In this document: positions 1 to 7,564 of the stretch, piece by piece | How positions within the stretch are numbered: the first letter of the stretch is position 1 | Layout: each line of letters opens with the position of its first letter | Assembly (NCBI GenBank): GCA_021808205.1 | Contig: JAKBCD010000029.1 | Location: 1 to 9,707 of the forward strand | Source: Pseudomonadota bacterium | Lineage (GTDB): Bacteria; Pseudomonadota; Alphaproteobacteria; Acetobacterales; Acetobacteraceae | Direction of reading: 5' to 3' | DNA: 9,707 bases | Translations under genes and position numbers: made by a program | The notes under the pieces: model-generated | The model's database searches: none | What the model saw: the letters and a program-made list of their open reading frames with translations, nothing else | Told to the model about the DNA's origin: nothing

Positions 1-848
1 GTACCACCTCGCTCAACTGGCTGGGCGGGATGATGCGCGGGATGCCCCGGCTGGGCACGCTGATGCTGCTGGGTACTGCGGGCATGGCGGCTCTGCCTTT
101 GGGTCCGGGTTTCGCTCCGGAGTTTTTGCTGTTCCAGGCGGTCATCGGCGCGGCGGCCACCGGCAGCATCCTGGCGCGGATTGGGTTTTCGGCCCTGATT
201 GCGGTGCTGGGCATCAGTGCAGCGCTGGCGTTGGCGGCGGCGGTGCGGATCATCGGCATGGGCTTTCTGGGCCGCCCGCGCAGCCTGCACGCAGCGGCGG
301 CTGAGGATGCGCGGCGCGGTCCCTTCCTCGCGATGGCGCTGCTCGGCCTGCTCTGCGTGCCCTTGGCGCTCGTCCCGGGGCTGATCCTGGAGCTGCTGAA
401 CCCGGTGATCATCTTGCTCGCCCCCCAGGCTGACGCCCCACCACTTGCCTACGCGCCGCTCAGCCTGCTGGTGCTGGCCGGGTTGGCCGCCCTGGCCGCC
501 GGGTTCGTGCAGACTCGCTGGGGTGTGCGCGGCCTGCGCGAGGTTCCAGCCTGGAATGGCGGGTTTGGCCGTCCACCCACCTGGCTGCCCTTTGGCGACC
601 CGCACACACAAGCCAGCGCCAGCGGCTTTGCCGAGCCGGTGATGCGCGTGCTGGGCAAGGGGTTGCTTGGCACCGCCATGGCAGACCCGGCCGAGCGTTT
701 CCTGCTCCTGCCCATGTTCCGGTTGCAAATGCGCTTCGTGCGGCTGGCCGAGCGGGTGCGCCGCGCCACCATCCGCGAGCGTCTGGCCTTCGTGTTCGCG
801 GTGCTGGTGGCCTTTCTGCTGGCTCTCGGGTTGGGGCAAGGGGGCTGA
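1..848 (+). CDS. hyfB: Hydrogenase-4 subunit B-like (NuoL/HyfB) antiporter-type membrane protein, 3' part
   Basis: This is the C-terminal part (281 residues visible, frame from base 3) of a large membrane protein of the complex I NuoL/NuoM/NuoN and Mrp antiporter family. The gene starts before the window. The frame is open from the first complete codon and reads TTSLNWLGG, then MAALPLGPGFAPEFLLFQ. This matches the family block in which a Gly-rich loop follows the last conserved proton-channel helices (ALPP.NGF.SEWL.YQ in E. coli HyfB). Several hydrophobic helices follow, then a charged loop around 'PVMRVLG', and a final helix near the stop. In the family this subunit pumps ions and anchors the membrane arm. 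The stop lies 2 nt before the hyfC start, so the genes are co-transcribed. HyfB is preferred over NuoL because of the hyfC-E-F-G neighbours. Confidence 0.88.
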   Translation, partial: TTSLNWLGGMMRGMPRLGTLMLLGTAGMAALPLGPGFAPEFLLFQAVIGAAATGSILARIGFSALIAVLGISAALALAAAVRIIGMGFLGRPRSLHAAAAEDARRGPFLAMALLGLLCVPLALVPGLILELLNPVIILLAPQADAPPLAYAPLSLLVLAGLAALAAGFVQTRWGVRGLREVPAWNGGFGRPPTWLPFGDPHTQASASGFAEPVMRVLGKGLLGTAMADPAERFLLLPMFRLQMRFVRLAERVRRATIRERLAFVFAVLVAFLLALGLGQGG

Positions 849-850
849 AC

Positions 851-1813
851 ATGCTGGGTTTCGCTCTCGCTTTCATCGCCACCGCTCTGCATATCGCGCT
901 CTGCTTTGCGGGCGCACCCTTGGTCATGGGCGTCACCAACAAGCTGCGGGCCTGGCTGCTGGGGCGGCGCGGCCCGCCCATCACCCAGCCTTACCTTCAT
1001 CTCGTCAAATTGCTGCGCAAAAGCACTCTGCTACCGGACACGGCGACAGATCTGTTCACCCTCTGGCCGCTTGGTGCCTTTTTGGCGATGGCTGTTGCCG
1101 TCATGCTCATCCCAGGTTTTGCCACCGGCATGCTCACCGCGGATGCGGGTAACTACATCACCATCGTCGGGCTGTTCGCTTTGGCCCGCGCCGCCATCAT
1201 GCTGGGCGGGTTGGAAACCGGCTTTGGTTTCGGTGGCGCCGGGGCCTCGCGTGAGGCGCTGTTTGGCGTGTTTGCCGAGGGCGCGCTGCTGGTGCTGCTG
1301 CTGGCCTTCACCCTGCTGACGCAGGATACCAGCGTGGACGGCATCGCCACCGCCTTCCGCGCAGCTCATATCGGCATTTCCGTCTCGCTCGGCTTTACCT
1401 TGGCCGCCATGCTTACCGTGGCGCTGACCGAAGCCGGACGCATCCCGACCGACAACCCCTCAGGCCATCTGGAACTTGGCATGGTGCATGAGGCGATGGC
1501 GCTGGAATATTCCGGCCGACTTCTGACGCTGGTCGATTATGCCGGGATGCTGCGGCTGCTGGCCTGGATGAACCTCATCGGCACAATTTTCCTGCCCTTC
1601 GGCATGGCCCGCGCCACGGAAATTTTTTCCTGGCCGGTCGGGCTGGCGCTATGGGCGGGCAAGCTCGGGGTGATGGCGGCGGCCCTTTCCATCTTCGAGG
1701 TTTCGCGGGCGAAGATGCGGGTGTTCCGGGTGCCGGAATTCCTGGGGGCGGCTTTGCTGCTGGGCATGTTGGCCGGCGTGTTCCTGTTTGTCGCGGCGAG
1801 GATCGGCGCATGA
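851..1813 (+). CDS. hyfC: Hydrogenase-4 subunit C-like (HyfC/HycD, NuoH family) membrane protein
   Basis: A 320-residue polytopic membrane protein of the NuoH/HycD/HyfC family, close to the usual length (E. coli HyfC about 320). In the family this subunit anchors the soluble redox module to the membrane arm and lies under the quinone-like cavity of complex I. The sequence shows GASREALF at residues 131-138, matching the SSREM-type block. It also has the hallmark acidic stretch at residues 194-223, with EAGRIPTDNP, then HLELGMVHEAM and LEYSGR. A basic cytoplasmic loop lies at residues 28-60. The ATG start is 2 nt after the hyfB stop, and the stop overlaps the hyfE start as ATGA, which implies translational coupling. 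The redox partner cannot be named from this subunit alone. Confidence 0.93.
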   Translation: MLGFALAFIATALHIALCFAGAPLVMGVTNKLRAWLLGRRGPPITQPYLHLVKLLRKSTLLPDTATDLFTLWPLGAFLAMAVAVMLIPGFATGMLTADAGNYITIVGLFALARAAIMLGGLETGFGFGGAGASREALFGVFAEGALLVLLLAFTLLTQDTSVDGIATAFRAAHIGISVSLGFTLAAMLTVALTEAGRIPTDNPSGHLELGMVHEAMALEYSGRLLTLVDYAGMLRLLAWMNLIGTIFLPFGMARATEIFSWPVGLALWAGKLGVMAAALSIFEVSRAKMRVFRVPEFLGAALLLGMLAGVFLFVAARIGA

Positions 1814-2469
1814 GCCTCACCTTCTCGCTGGCGCATCTCCTGGGTGGCATCATTCTGCTCTGCGCGTTTTTGCAGCTTTCCCAGCGGCGGCTGACTGCGA
1901 TGATCACGCTGTATCAGACAGAGGCGTTGGTACTTTCGGCGGCGGCGTTCTGGCAGGGCTTCGCCCAGGGCGAGCTTAATCTCTATCTCACCGGCCTGAT
2001 CACCTTTGTCTTGAAGGCGGTGCTGCTGCCCTGGGGCCTGCGCGAGATCGTGCTGCGCTTCAACATGACCCGCGCCGTGGAAACCGCTTTGCCGATGGCG
2101 GTTTCCATGATCCTCGGTTTGGCCCTCATCGGCATCGCGGTGCTGGTGGTGCTGCCAACAACGATGAGTTCGGTTTCCCTCACGCGGGAGGATCTGGCCA
2201 TCGCCCTTTCTGTGGTGCTGCTGGGGCTGCTTTTGATGATCGTGCGGCGCAATGCGCTGGCTCAGATTATCGGGTTTCTCTCCATGGAAAACGGGCTGGT
2301 ATTGGCGGCCATCGGCATGCCGGGGATGCCGTTCGTGGCGGAGTTTTCCGTGGCGTTGCTGGTGCTGCTGGCGTTTCTGGTGGTGGGGGTGTTTTTACTT
2401 CGCATCCGTGAGCATTTCGACACGCTGGATCTCTCCGGGCTTGAGGAAATCGAGAGGCGTGGGCGGTGA
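1810..2469 (+). CDS. hyfE: Hydrogenase-4 subunit E-like (HyfE, NuoK/MrpC-related) membrane protein
   Basis: A 219-residue membrane protein matching the length of E. coli HyfE (216). The start chosen is the ATG at 1810, which overlaps the hyfC stop as ATGA. The frame stays open upstream inside hyfC, but that extension has no support. Strongly hydrophobic helices run through most of the protein. The HyfE signature QIIGFLSMENGL is at residues 152-163, and the acidic residue in this block corresponds to the conserved Glu of NuoK-like subunits. The C-terminus (about 199-219) is charged and probably cytoplasmic. In hydrogenase-4-type and Ehr complexes HyfE sits between HyfC and the antiporter subunits. 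The stop overlaps the hyfF start as GTGA. Confidence 0.92.
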   Translation: MSLTFSLAHLLGGIILLCAFLQLSQRRLTAMITLYQTEALVLSAAAFWQGFAQGELNLYLTGLITFVLKAVLLPWGLREIVLRFNMTRAVETALPMAVSMILGLALIGIAVLVVLPTTMSSVSLTREDLAIALSVVLLGLLLMIVRRNALAQIIGFLSMENGLVLAAIGMPGMPFVAEFSVALLVLLAFLVVGVFLLRIREHFDTLDLSGLEEIERRGR

Positions 2470-3917
2470 ATTTCGCCCTCCTTGCCATTGTGTTGCCGTT
2501 TCTGGCAGCGGTTTTGCTGGGGCTGGTGGGGGCACCGCGCCGCGGGGCTGTTGCCAATGCGGTGGCGAGCCTGGCTCTGTTCGTGCTTACCCTGGCGGTG
2601 TTCTGGGGCCATAGCCAAGGTTTGGTGGCGGTGGACCCGCTGGCCGCCTTGTTCGGCACGGTGACGGGGTTTGTAGGACTCACGGCCTCGCTGGTGAATA
2701 TCGGCTATGTCACCACCGATGCGGCGCGGATGCCCTTGCGGCGCTGGCGGCTTTACCATGCGCTGTTTCAGATTGTGCTGGGGGCGAGCCTGCTCGGGCT
2801 TTACGCAGATAATGTCGGGCTGCTCTGGGCGGCGATGGAAGGCGGCACCATCGCCATGACGCTGGGTGTGAGCCTCTACCGCACCCCCACGGGGCTGGAG
2901 GCGGCATGGAAATATTTCATCCTGGGCGGTGTTGGCATCGGGCTCGCTCTGTTCGGCACCATGCTGGTTTATCTGGCTGCCCAGCCCGCACTGGGGCCTG
3001 GCTTCGCGGCGATGAGCTTTGCCGCCCTTTCCACCCATGCCGCGCATATTGATGGCGCGCTGCTCACCCTTGCCTTCGTATTCATCCTGTTCGGCTATGG
3101 CACCAAGGCGGCTTTGGTACCGTTGCATGGCTGGCTGCCGGATGCCTATGCCGAAGGCCCCGCACCGCTCACCACCGCGCTCTCCGGCCTGTTGATCAAT
3201 GTGGCGCTACTGGCGGTGCTGCGCTTTAGGCATTTGATGGAAGCCAACGCGGCGGCGGGTGGTTCGGCGATGCAGCCGGGGCCATTCTTGCTCACGCTGG
3301 GGCTGGCATCTTTGTTTCTGGCGGCGTTTTCCTTCTCCCGCCGGCGAGATTCGCGGCGGTTTTTCGGGTTTTCCTCCATCGAGCATTCCGGCATTTCGGC
3401 CTTTGCCTTTGGAATAGGCGGCCCGGCGGCGATTTTTGGCGGATTGCTGCATATGGTGCTGCATACGCTGCTAAAATCCGGCCTGTTCCTGGCGCTCATC
3501 CGCGCGGCCAGCCTGCGCGGTTCGGCAGCACCCGGAAATTACGGGTTCTCGCATCTGCGTGGCCTGCTGCGGGCAAATAAATATATCGCCTGGCTGCTGG
3601 CGGGGAGCATCTTCGCCCTCTCCGGCCTGCCGCCATCGGGGCTTTTCGTCAGCGAGTTCATCATCATCAGCCAGACCATCCAGCGAAACCCTTATATGTC
3701 TCTGCCGCTGGGGTTGGGGCTGCTGCTTTGCGCGGTGGCGATATTGCGCAATATCGGGCCGCTGCTGTTTGCCCCGGCGCCGCATGAGAAACCCAAGCCT
3801 GCCGGACGCGGCGCCTGGCTCATCGCGGCGCATCTCGCGCTGGTGTTTCTGATGGCCTTCGCCATGCCGGGCCCGCTGGTGCATCTGCTTTCCCGCGCGG
3901 CGGAGGCGCTGCAATGA
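2466..3917 (+). CDS. hyfF: Hydrogenase-4 subunit F-like (HyfF, NuoM/NuoN family) proton-channel subunit
   Basis: A 483-residue antiporter-type membrane protein (Proton_antipo_M family), somewhat shorter than E. coli HyfF (526). The start is a GTG that overlaps the hyfE stop as GTGA. The ion-translocation residues are all present: Glu125 in WAAME, Lys149 in LEAAWKY, Lys214 in GYGTKAALVPLHGWLP, His329 and His333 in HMVLH, and Lys337 in LLKSGLF. An SGLPPSGLF motif at residues 386-394 matches the family's late LP..G.F block. About 13-14 hydrophobic helices are expected. Because the charged channel residues are kept, this subunit should still move protons or Na+, even though the catalytic subunit next door has lost its metal ligands. 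The stop overlaps the hyfG start (ATGA). Confidence 0.93.
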   Translation: MNFALLAIVLPFLAAVLLGLVGAPRRGAVANAVASLALFVLTLAVFWGHSQGLVAVDPLAALFGTVTGFVGLTASLVNIGYVTTDAARMPLRRWRLYHALFQIVLGASLLGLYADNVGLLWAAMEGGTIAMTLGVSLYRTPTGLEAAWKYFILGGVGIGLALFGTMLVYLAAQPALGPGFAAMSFAALSTHAAHIDGALLTLAFVFILFGYGTKAALVPLHGWLPDAYAEGPAPLTTALSGLLINVALLAVLRFRHLMEANAAAGGSAMQPGPFLLTLGLASLFLAAFSFSRRRDSRRFFGFSSIEHSGISAFAFGIGGPAAIFGGLLHMVLHTLLKSGLFLALIRAASLRGSAAPGNYGFSHLRGLLRANKYIAWLLAGSIFALSGLPPSGLFVSEFIIISQTIQRNPYMSLPLGLGLLLCAVAILRNIGPLLFAPAPHEKPKPAGRGAWLIAAHLALVFLMAFAMPGPLVHLLSRAAEALQ

Positions 3918-5281
3918 AGCTTTTATCTCCCGCAGCCTGGACTGCTTATCAGGGCCGGTTCATCGCCCTCTGGACGGATGCCGCCCGCGCATATGCGCTA
4001 TACGAACCGGGTGAACTGGTGGCGGTAGAGCTGCGCGACGGCACCTATCCGGCCCTGCCCTACCCAGGTGCAAACTGGTTCCAGCGCTTGGCGAAAGACC
4101 TTAACGGTCATACAGCCACCGGCTTTGCCGACACCCGTACGGCAATAGAGCATTTCCGCGAGCTGGATGGCCACGCTGCCTGGCCGGAATTCAAAGCCCC
4201 GAACGTCGAGGGCGTGCATCAGGTGGCGGTGGGGCCGATCCATGCCGGGATCATCGAACCGGGGCATTTCCGGTTCTCGGTAGTGGGGGAGCGGGTACTG
4301 AAGCTGGAAGCCAGGCTTGGCTACGCGCATAAAGGCACGCTGAGACTGCTGCGCGGCAAATCCGCCCGGCAGGCGGCGCGCTACGCGGCGCGAATCTCGG
4401 GCGATGCCACGGTCGCGCATTCAATCGCCTTTGCCCGCGCGGCGGAGGCGGCTTTGGCGATGCAGGTGCCCGAGCGCGCCATTTATCTGCGTGCGTTGAT
4501 GGCGGAGCTGGAGCGGCTCGCCAACCACACCAGCGATATCGGCTTTATCGCGAGCGATGCCGGGTTCGCGTTTCTGGATGCGCGGTTTGCCTTGCTGCGG
4601 GAATATCTCTGCGCGGCCGCGCAAGCCGTTTTCGGCCACCGGCTGATGATGGACATCGTGGTGCCGGGCGGGGTGGCAGGGGATATCGCCGAGGGCGGCG
4701 CGGAGGCGATTGAGGATGCGCTGGACGCGCTGGAGCGCGAGTTGCCCAGCCTGACGCGCGTGTTCGAGGATTACGCCAGCCTGCAGGACCGCGTGGTGGG
4801 CGCGGGGCTGGTGCCGCCCGCGCTGGCGGCGTCCTACAATGCGGGGGGGTATGTGGGCCGTGCCTCTGGCCAAAATAGCGATGCGCGGCTGGTGCCGGGT
4901 TATCCGCCGTATCAGGCGTTGGGCCTTTCCGTCCCGGTGGCGCAAGAGGGCGATGTGGCGGCGCGGATAAAAATAAGGCTGGAGGAGATTCCCGAGAGCA
5001 TCCGGCTGGTGCGCGACATTTTGGCAGCCTTGCCGCAAGGCCCTGTGGCGATGGTGCCGCCCATGGCCACCGGCATGGGGTTGGGTGTTGCGGAGAGTTT
5101 CCGCGGCCCGGTCTGGCATTGGCTGAATATCGATAACGGGCAGATCCAGGATGGCTTCGTGGCGGATGCCAGCACGCTGCATTGGCCGCTGCTGGAATAT
5201 GCCGCCACCACCGCCATTCTCGCGGATTTCCCGTTGATCAACAAATCGATCAACGGCTCTTATTCAGGCGTTGATTTGTAA
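3914..5281 (+). CDS. hyfG: HyfG/HycE-like large subunit lacking NiFe-site cysteines (Ehr-type)
   Basis: A 455-residue homologue of the group 4 [NiFe]-hydrogenase large subunit (HycE/HyfG, NuoCD-related). The backbone aligns with E. coli HycE over VGPIHAGIIEPGHFRF (about 107-122), MQVPERA (183-189), AELERLANH (197-205), RASGQNSDAR (316-325) and the C-terminal DFPLI block (438-442). The metal site is gone. Where HycE has RVCGICG this protein has RISGDA (160-165), and where HycE ends in PCYSC this one has GSYSG (448-452). Cys233 is the only cysteine and lies outside both motifs. The N-terminal NuoC-like domain is only about 95 residues and lacks the usual ER-x-x-x-D-x-(F/Y)-G block. It therefore cannot be a hydrogenase. 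It fits the energy-converting hydrogenase-related class, whose redox substrate is unknown. The ATG start overlaps the hyfF stop. Confidence 0.9.
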   Translation: MKLLSPAAWTAYQGRFIALWTDAARAYALYEPGELVAVELRDGTYPALPYPGANWFQRLAKDLNGHTATGFADTRTAIEHFRELDGHAAWPEFKAPNVEGVHQVAVGPIHAGIIEPGHFRFSVVGERVLKLEARLGYAHKGTLRLLRGKSARQAARYAARISGDATVAHSIAFARAAEAALAMQVPERAIYLRALMAELERLANHTSDIGFIASDAGFAFLDARFALLREYLCAAAQAVFGHRLMMDIVVPGGVAGDIAEGGAEAIEDALDALERELPSLTRVFEDYASLQDRVVGAGLVPPALAASYNAGGYVGRASGQNSDARLVPGYPPYQALGLSVPVAQEGDVAARIKIRLEEIPESIRLVRDILAALPQGPVAMVPPMATGMGLGVAESFRGPVWHWLNIDNGQIQDGFVADASTLHWPLLEYAATTAILADFPLINKSINGSYSGVDL

Positions 5282-5285
5282 GGGG

Positions 5286-6218
5286 TTACGCCCGCACGAT
5301 GGATTGTGAATAAAGTGCGGTGCCGTAGGAATCCACGAAAGACCAGTCTAGTTGCTTGCCGGAAAGCCGTGCGGCCATGAAGCCGTGGGAGCCGGAGGCG
5401 AAACCGTCCCGCACGGCGGGTTCGGGCTGGTAGGTTTCCGAGCCGGCCCCGGTGCAGACATAGGAGATGTTGTCCATCTTCACCGCCTGCAAAATATGGT
5501 CGTGCCCGCAAACATAGAGCGGCACGTTATGTTTTTGCAGGATGGGGTTCAGCCGGGCGATGAGATCCGGCTGGTCGTGGTCGTAGCCATCAGCATCATC
5601 TTGCGCGGTGTAGATGGGATGATGGCCGATGACGATGTTCCAATCGGCTGTTGAGGCGGCGAGCTTTGCGTCCAGCCAGTCCAGCTGCTCCTGGCTGTTC
5701 TGGCCCGCCACCGCCACCCGGGTGCCGTAGTATTTTTTGATGAAGGGGGAAGTATCCAGGTAGTAAAATGCTGCTGTAGCGCCGCCGGGCAGGGCCATGG
5801 TTTCCGTGTAATAGCGCGCAGGGATTTGCCAGCGCGGGGTTTGCTTGGCGTAATCGAGCTGCGCCTGCACATTGCCGCGATAATCGTGGTTGCCGAGAAT
5901 GATCTTCCAGGGCGTTTGCAGCGAGGGCGCGGTGTACACGTTCTCAAACGAGGTTTGCCATTGCGGGTCGGAGACTGACTCCACCCCGTTTTCATAGAAA
6001 TTATCGCCAACGGAAACGATGTGGTCGCTGCCGATCTGCTGCGCGGTGAGGCCCATCTGGTGCGCGACGGCACGTTGGTGGTGGTAGCCATGCCGCCCCC
6101 AATCTCCCACCAGCAGGAAGGAAACCGAGGCATCTTGCGCGCTGGCCGGGCGGGCAAGGGCGGCGCCCGCGCCGAAAATGGCGGTGGTGGTAACAAATTC
6201 GCGGCGGGTCAGCTTCAT
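5286..6218 (-). CDS. Tat-exported purple acid phosphatase-like metallophosphoesterase
   Basis: A 310-residue secreted phosphatase resembling mammalian type-5 tartrate-resistant (purple) acid phosphatases. The N-terminus has a twin-arginine motif (TRREFV, residues 4-9), a hydrophobic stretch and an ASA-Q cleavage site near residue 27, so it should fold in the cytoplasm and act in the periplasm. All metal-site motifs are present: GDWG (Asp39), GDNFY (Asp72 and Tyr75, the Tyr ligand that gives the purple colour), GNHDY (Asn110), GHHPIY (His199) and CGHDHILQ (His239, His241). It probably hydrolyses phosphate monoesters with an Fe-containing dimetal centre; the substrate is unknown. The start is supported by AGGAG 5 nt upstream. 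It lies 38 nt downstream of folC on the same strand and ends 4 nt from the converging hyfG stop. Confidence 0.9.
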   Translation of the reverse strand: MKLTRREFVTTTAIFGAGAALARPASAQDASVSFLLVGDWGRHGYHHQRAVAHQMGLTAQQIGSDHIVSVGDNFYENGVESVSDPQWQTSFENVYTAPSLQTPWKIILGNHDYRGNVQAQLDYAKQTPRWQIPARYYTETMALPGGATAAFYYLDTSPFIKKYYGTRVAVAGQNSQEQLDWLDAKLAASTADWNIVIGHHPIYTAQDDADGYDHDQPDLIARLNPILQKHNVPLYVCGHDHILQAVKMDNISYVCTGAGSETYQPEPAVRDGFASGSHGFMAARLSGKQLDWSFVDSYGTALYSQSIVRA

Positions 6219-6256
6219 GGCGGCTCCTGATGAGTACCGGCGCCCTGTAGCAACGG

Positions 6257-7564
6257 CTACGAAACGCTGTGTGACAATTCTGTGAATTGGTCCAACTTTA
6301 AAACCTCGCCCGCCAAATAGAGGCTGCCGCAGATAAGCACGCGAGTGGGGGCGGTGATCTGGCCCAACGCCCCGCGAATATCCGGCCCCGGCAGGGCGCG
6401 GCCGTCAGAGGCTTCGATGATTTTTTCCACCGGCAAGGCAAGATGCTGCTCAGGTTCTGTCACCGCGAACAAAGCGGCGGCATGGGGGTTGAGGATGCGG
6501 ATGAACTCCGTCACGTCCTTGGATTGTTTCATACCCAAAATCACGGTGGTGGGTGTGACCCAATCTTGCAGCTGTTGCGCCAGAATTTCAGCCCCGCCGG
6601 GGTTATGGGCGCCATCCAGCCATAACTCCGAGCCCGGCGGCAGCACCGCGGCGAGCGGGCCGTGCAGCCTTTGCAGCCGGGCTGGCCATTCAGCCGCGCG
6701 CAGGCCCACCGCCATGGCACCGGGCGGGATGTTGAATCCGGCGGCGCGCAGGGCGGCCAGTGCAATGCCCGCATTTTCTACCTGATGCAGCCCAGCCAGG
6801 GCGGGGCGGGGAAGATCCAGGCCTTCGAACACCATGCCGGTTGGCGTGGGCTCGGCCTGCCATTCCAGCCCACGGCGTAAGTGCGGGGCGTTCTGCTTCG
6901 CGGCTTCTGCGGCGATGCGGGCCAGAACCTCGGCGGGCTGATAGCCGGTGATAACGGGCACGCCCGGCTTGATGATACCGGCTTTTTCACCCGCGATCAG
7001 CTCCAGCGTGTTGCCCAGAAAATCCTGATGGTCCAACGATATGGAGGTGATGGCGCAGGCGGCGGGCTGCACGACGTTGGTGGCGTCCAGCCGCCCGCCC
7101 AGCCCAACCTCGATGATGCAGAGATCAGCCGCGGTGCGGGCGAACAGCCAGAAGGCGGCGGCGGTGATCGCCTCGAATATCGTGATCTCGTTGGCCTTGT
7201 TGGCAGCCTCGATGGCGTCCAGCGCTTCGGCGATTTGTTCATCGGTGGCAAGTTTGCCGGCGAGGCGGAAGCGCTCGTTAAAGCGCACCAGATGCGGGGA
7301 GGTGAATACATGCGCTTTCAGCCCGGCGGCTTGCGCCACCGCGCGGGCGATGGCGCAGACCGAGCCTTTGCCGTTGGTGCCCGCCACGTGGACCACCGGG
7401 GGCAAATGTTTTTCTGGCGAACCCAGGGCCAGGAGCAGGCGTTGCAGCCGGTCGATCTTGAGATCGATCATGCGCGGGTAGAGGTTGTGCAGGCGCTCCA
7501 GCGCGGCACTCACCTTCAACCGGGGGCCGGTCGCCCCGGCCTCGCGTTGCAGCTCGTTGGTCAA
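6257..7564 (-). CDS. folC: Bifunctional dihydrofolate synthase / folylpolyglutamate synthase
   Basis: A 435-residue Mur-ligase-family enzyme that adds glutamate to dihydropteroate and extends the polyglutamate tail of folates in the cytoplasm, using ATP. The P-loop GTNGKGS is at residues 62-68, followed by TSPHL (88-92), EVGLGGRLDATN (152-163) and SISLDHQDFLG (174-184). GEKAGIIK (192-199) contains the Lys that is typically carbamylated. LDGAHNPGG lies in the C-terminal Mur-ligase domain. The start is a TTG whose second base begins the accD stop codon (TTGA), with a weak AAGG about 4 nt upstream. This indicates coupled translation. A GTG at codon 18 is the alternative start. accD-folC adjacency is classical in proteobacteria and supports the call. 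Confidence 0.95.
   Translation of the reverse strand: MTNELQREAGATGPRLKVSAALERLHNLYPRMIDLKIDRLQRLLLALGSPEKHLPPVVHVAGTNGKGSVCAIARAVAQAAGLKAHVFTSPHLVRFNERFRLAGKLATDEQIAEALDAIEAANKANEITIFEAITAAAFWLFARTAADLCIIEVGLGGRLDATNVVQPAACAITSISLDHQDFLGNTLELIAGEKAGIIKPGVPVITGYQPAEVLARIAAEAAKQNAPHLRRGLEWQAEPTPTGMVFEGLDLPRPALAGLHQVENAGIALAALRAAGFNIPPGAMAVGLRAAEWPARLQRLHGPLAAVLPPGSELWLDGAHNPGGAEILAQQLQDWVTPTTVILGMKQSKDVTEFIRILNPHAAALFAVTEPEQHLALPVEKIIEASDGRALPGPDIRGALGQITAPTRVLICGSLYLAGEVLKLDQFTELSHSVS

Noticed and set aside
449..1000. - strand open frames opposite hyfB/hyfC
   Set aside because: Arg/Pro/Ser-rich products in the antisense of conserved membrane proteins, with no start-site support.
2262..3128. 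Long - strand open frame (288 codons) across hyfE/hyfF
   Set aside because: It is antisense to two confidently identified membrane protein genes. The translation is rich in Gln, His and Arg with no family motif. GC-rich coding DNA commonly yields such shadows.
3914..5281. Functional [NiFe] hydrogenase large subunit
   Set aside because: All four metal-ligand cysteines are absent, so hydrogenase activity at a NiFe site is not possible from this sequence.
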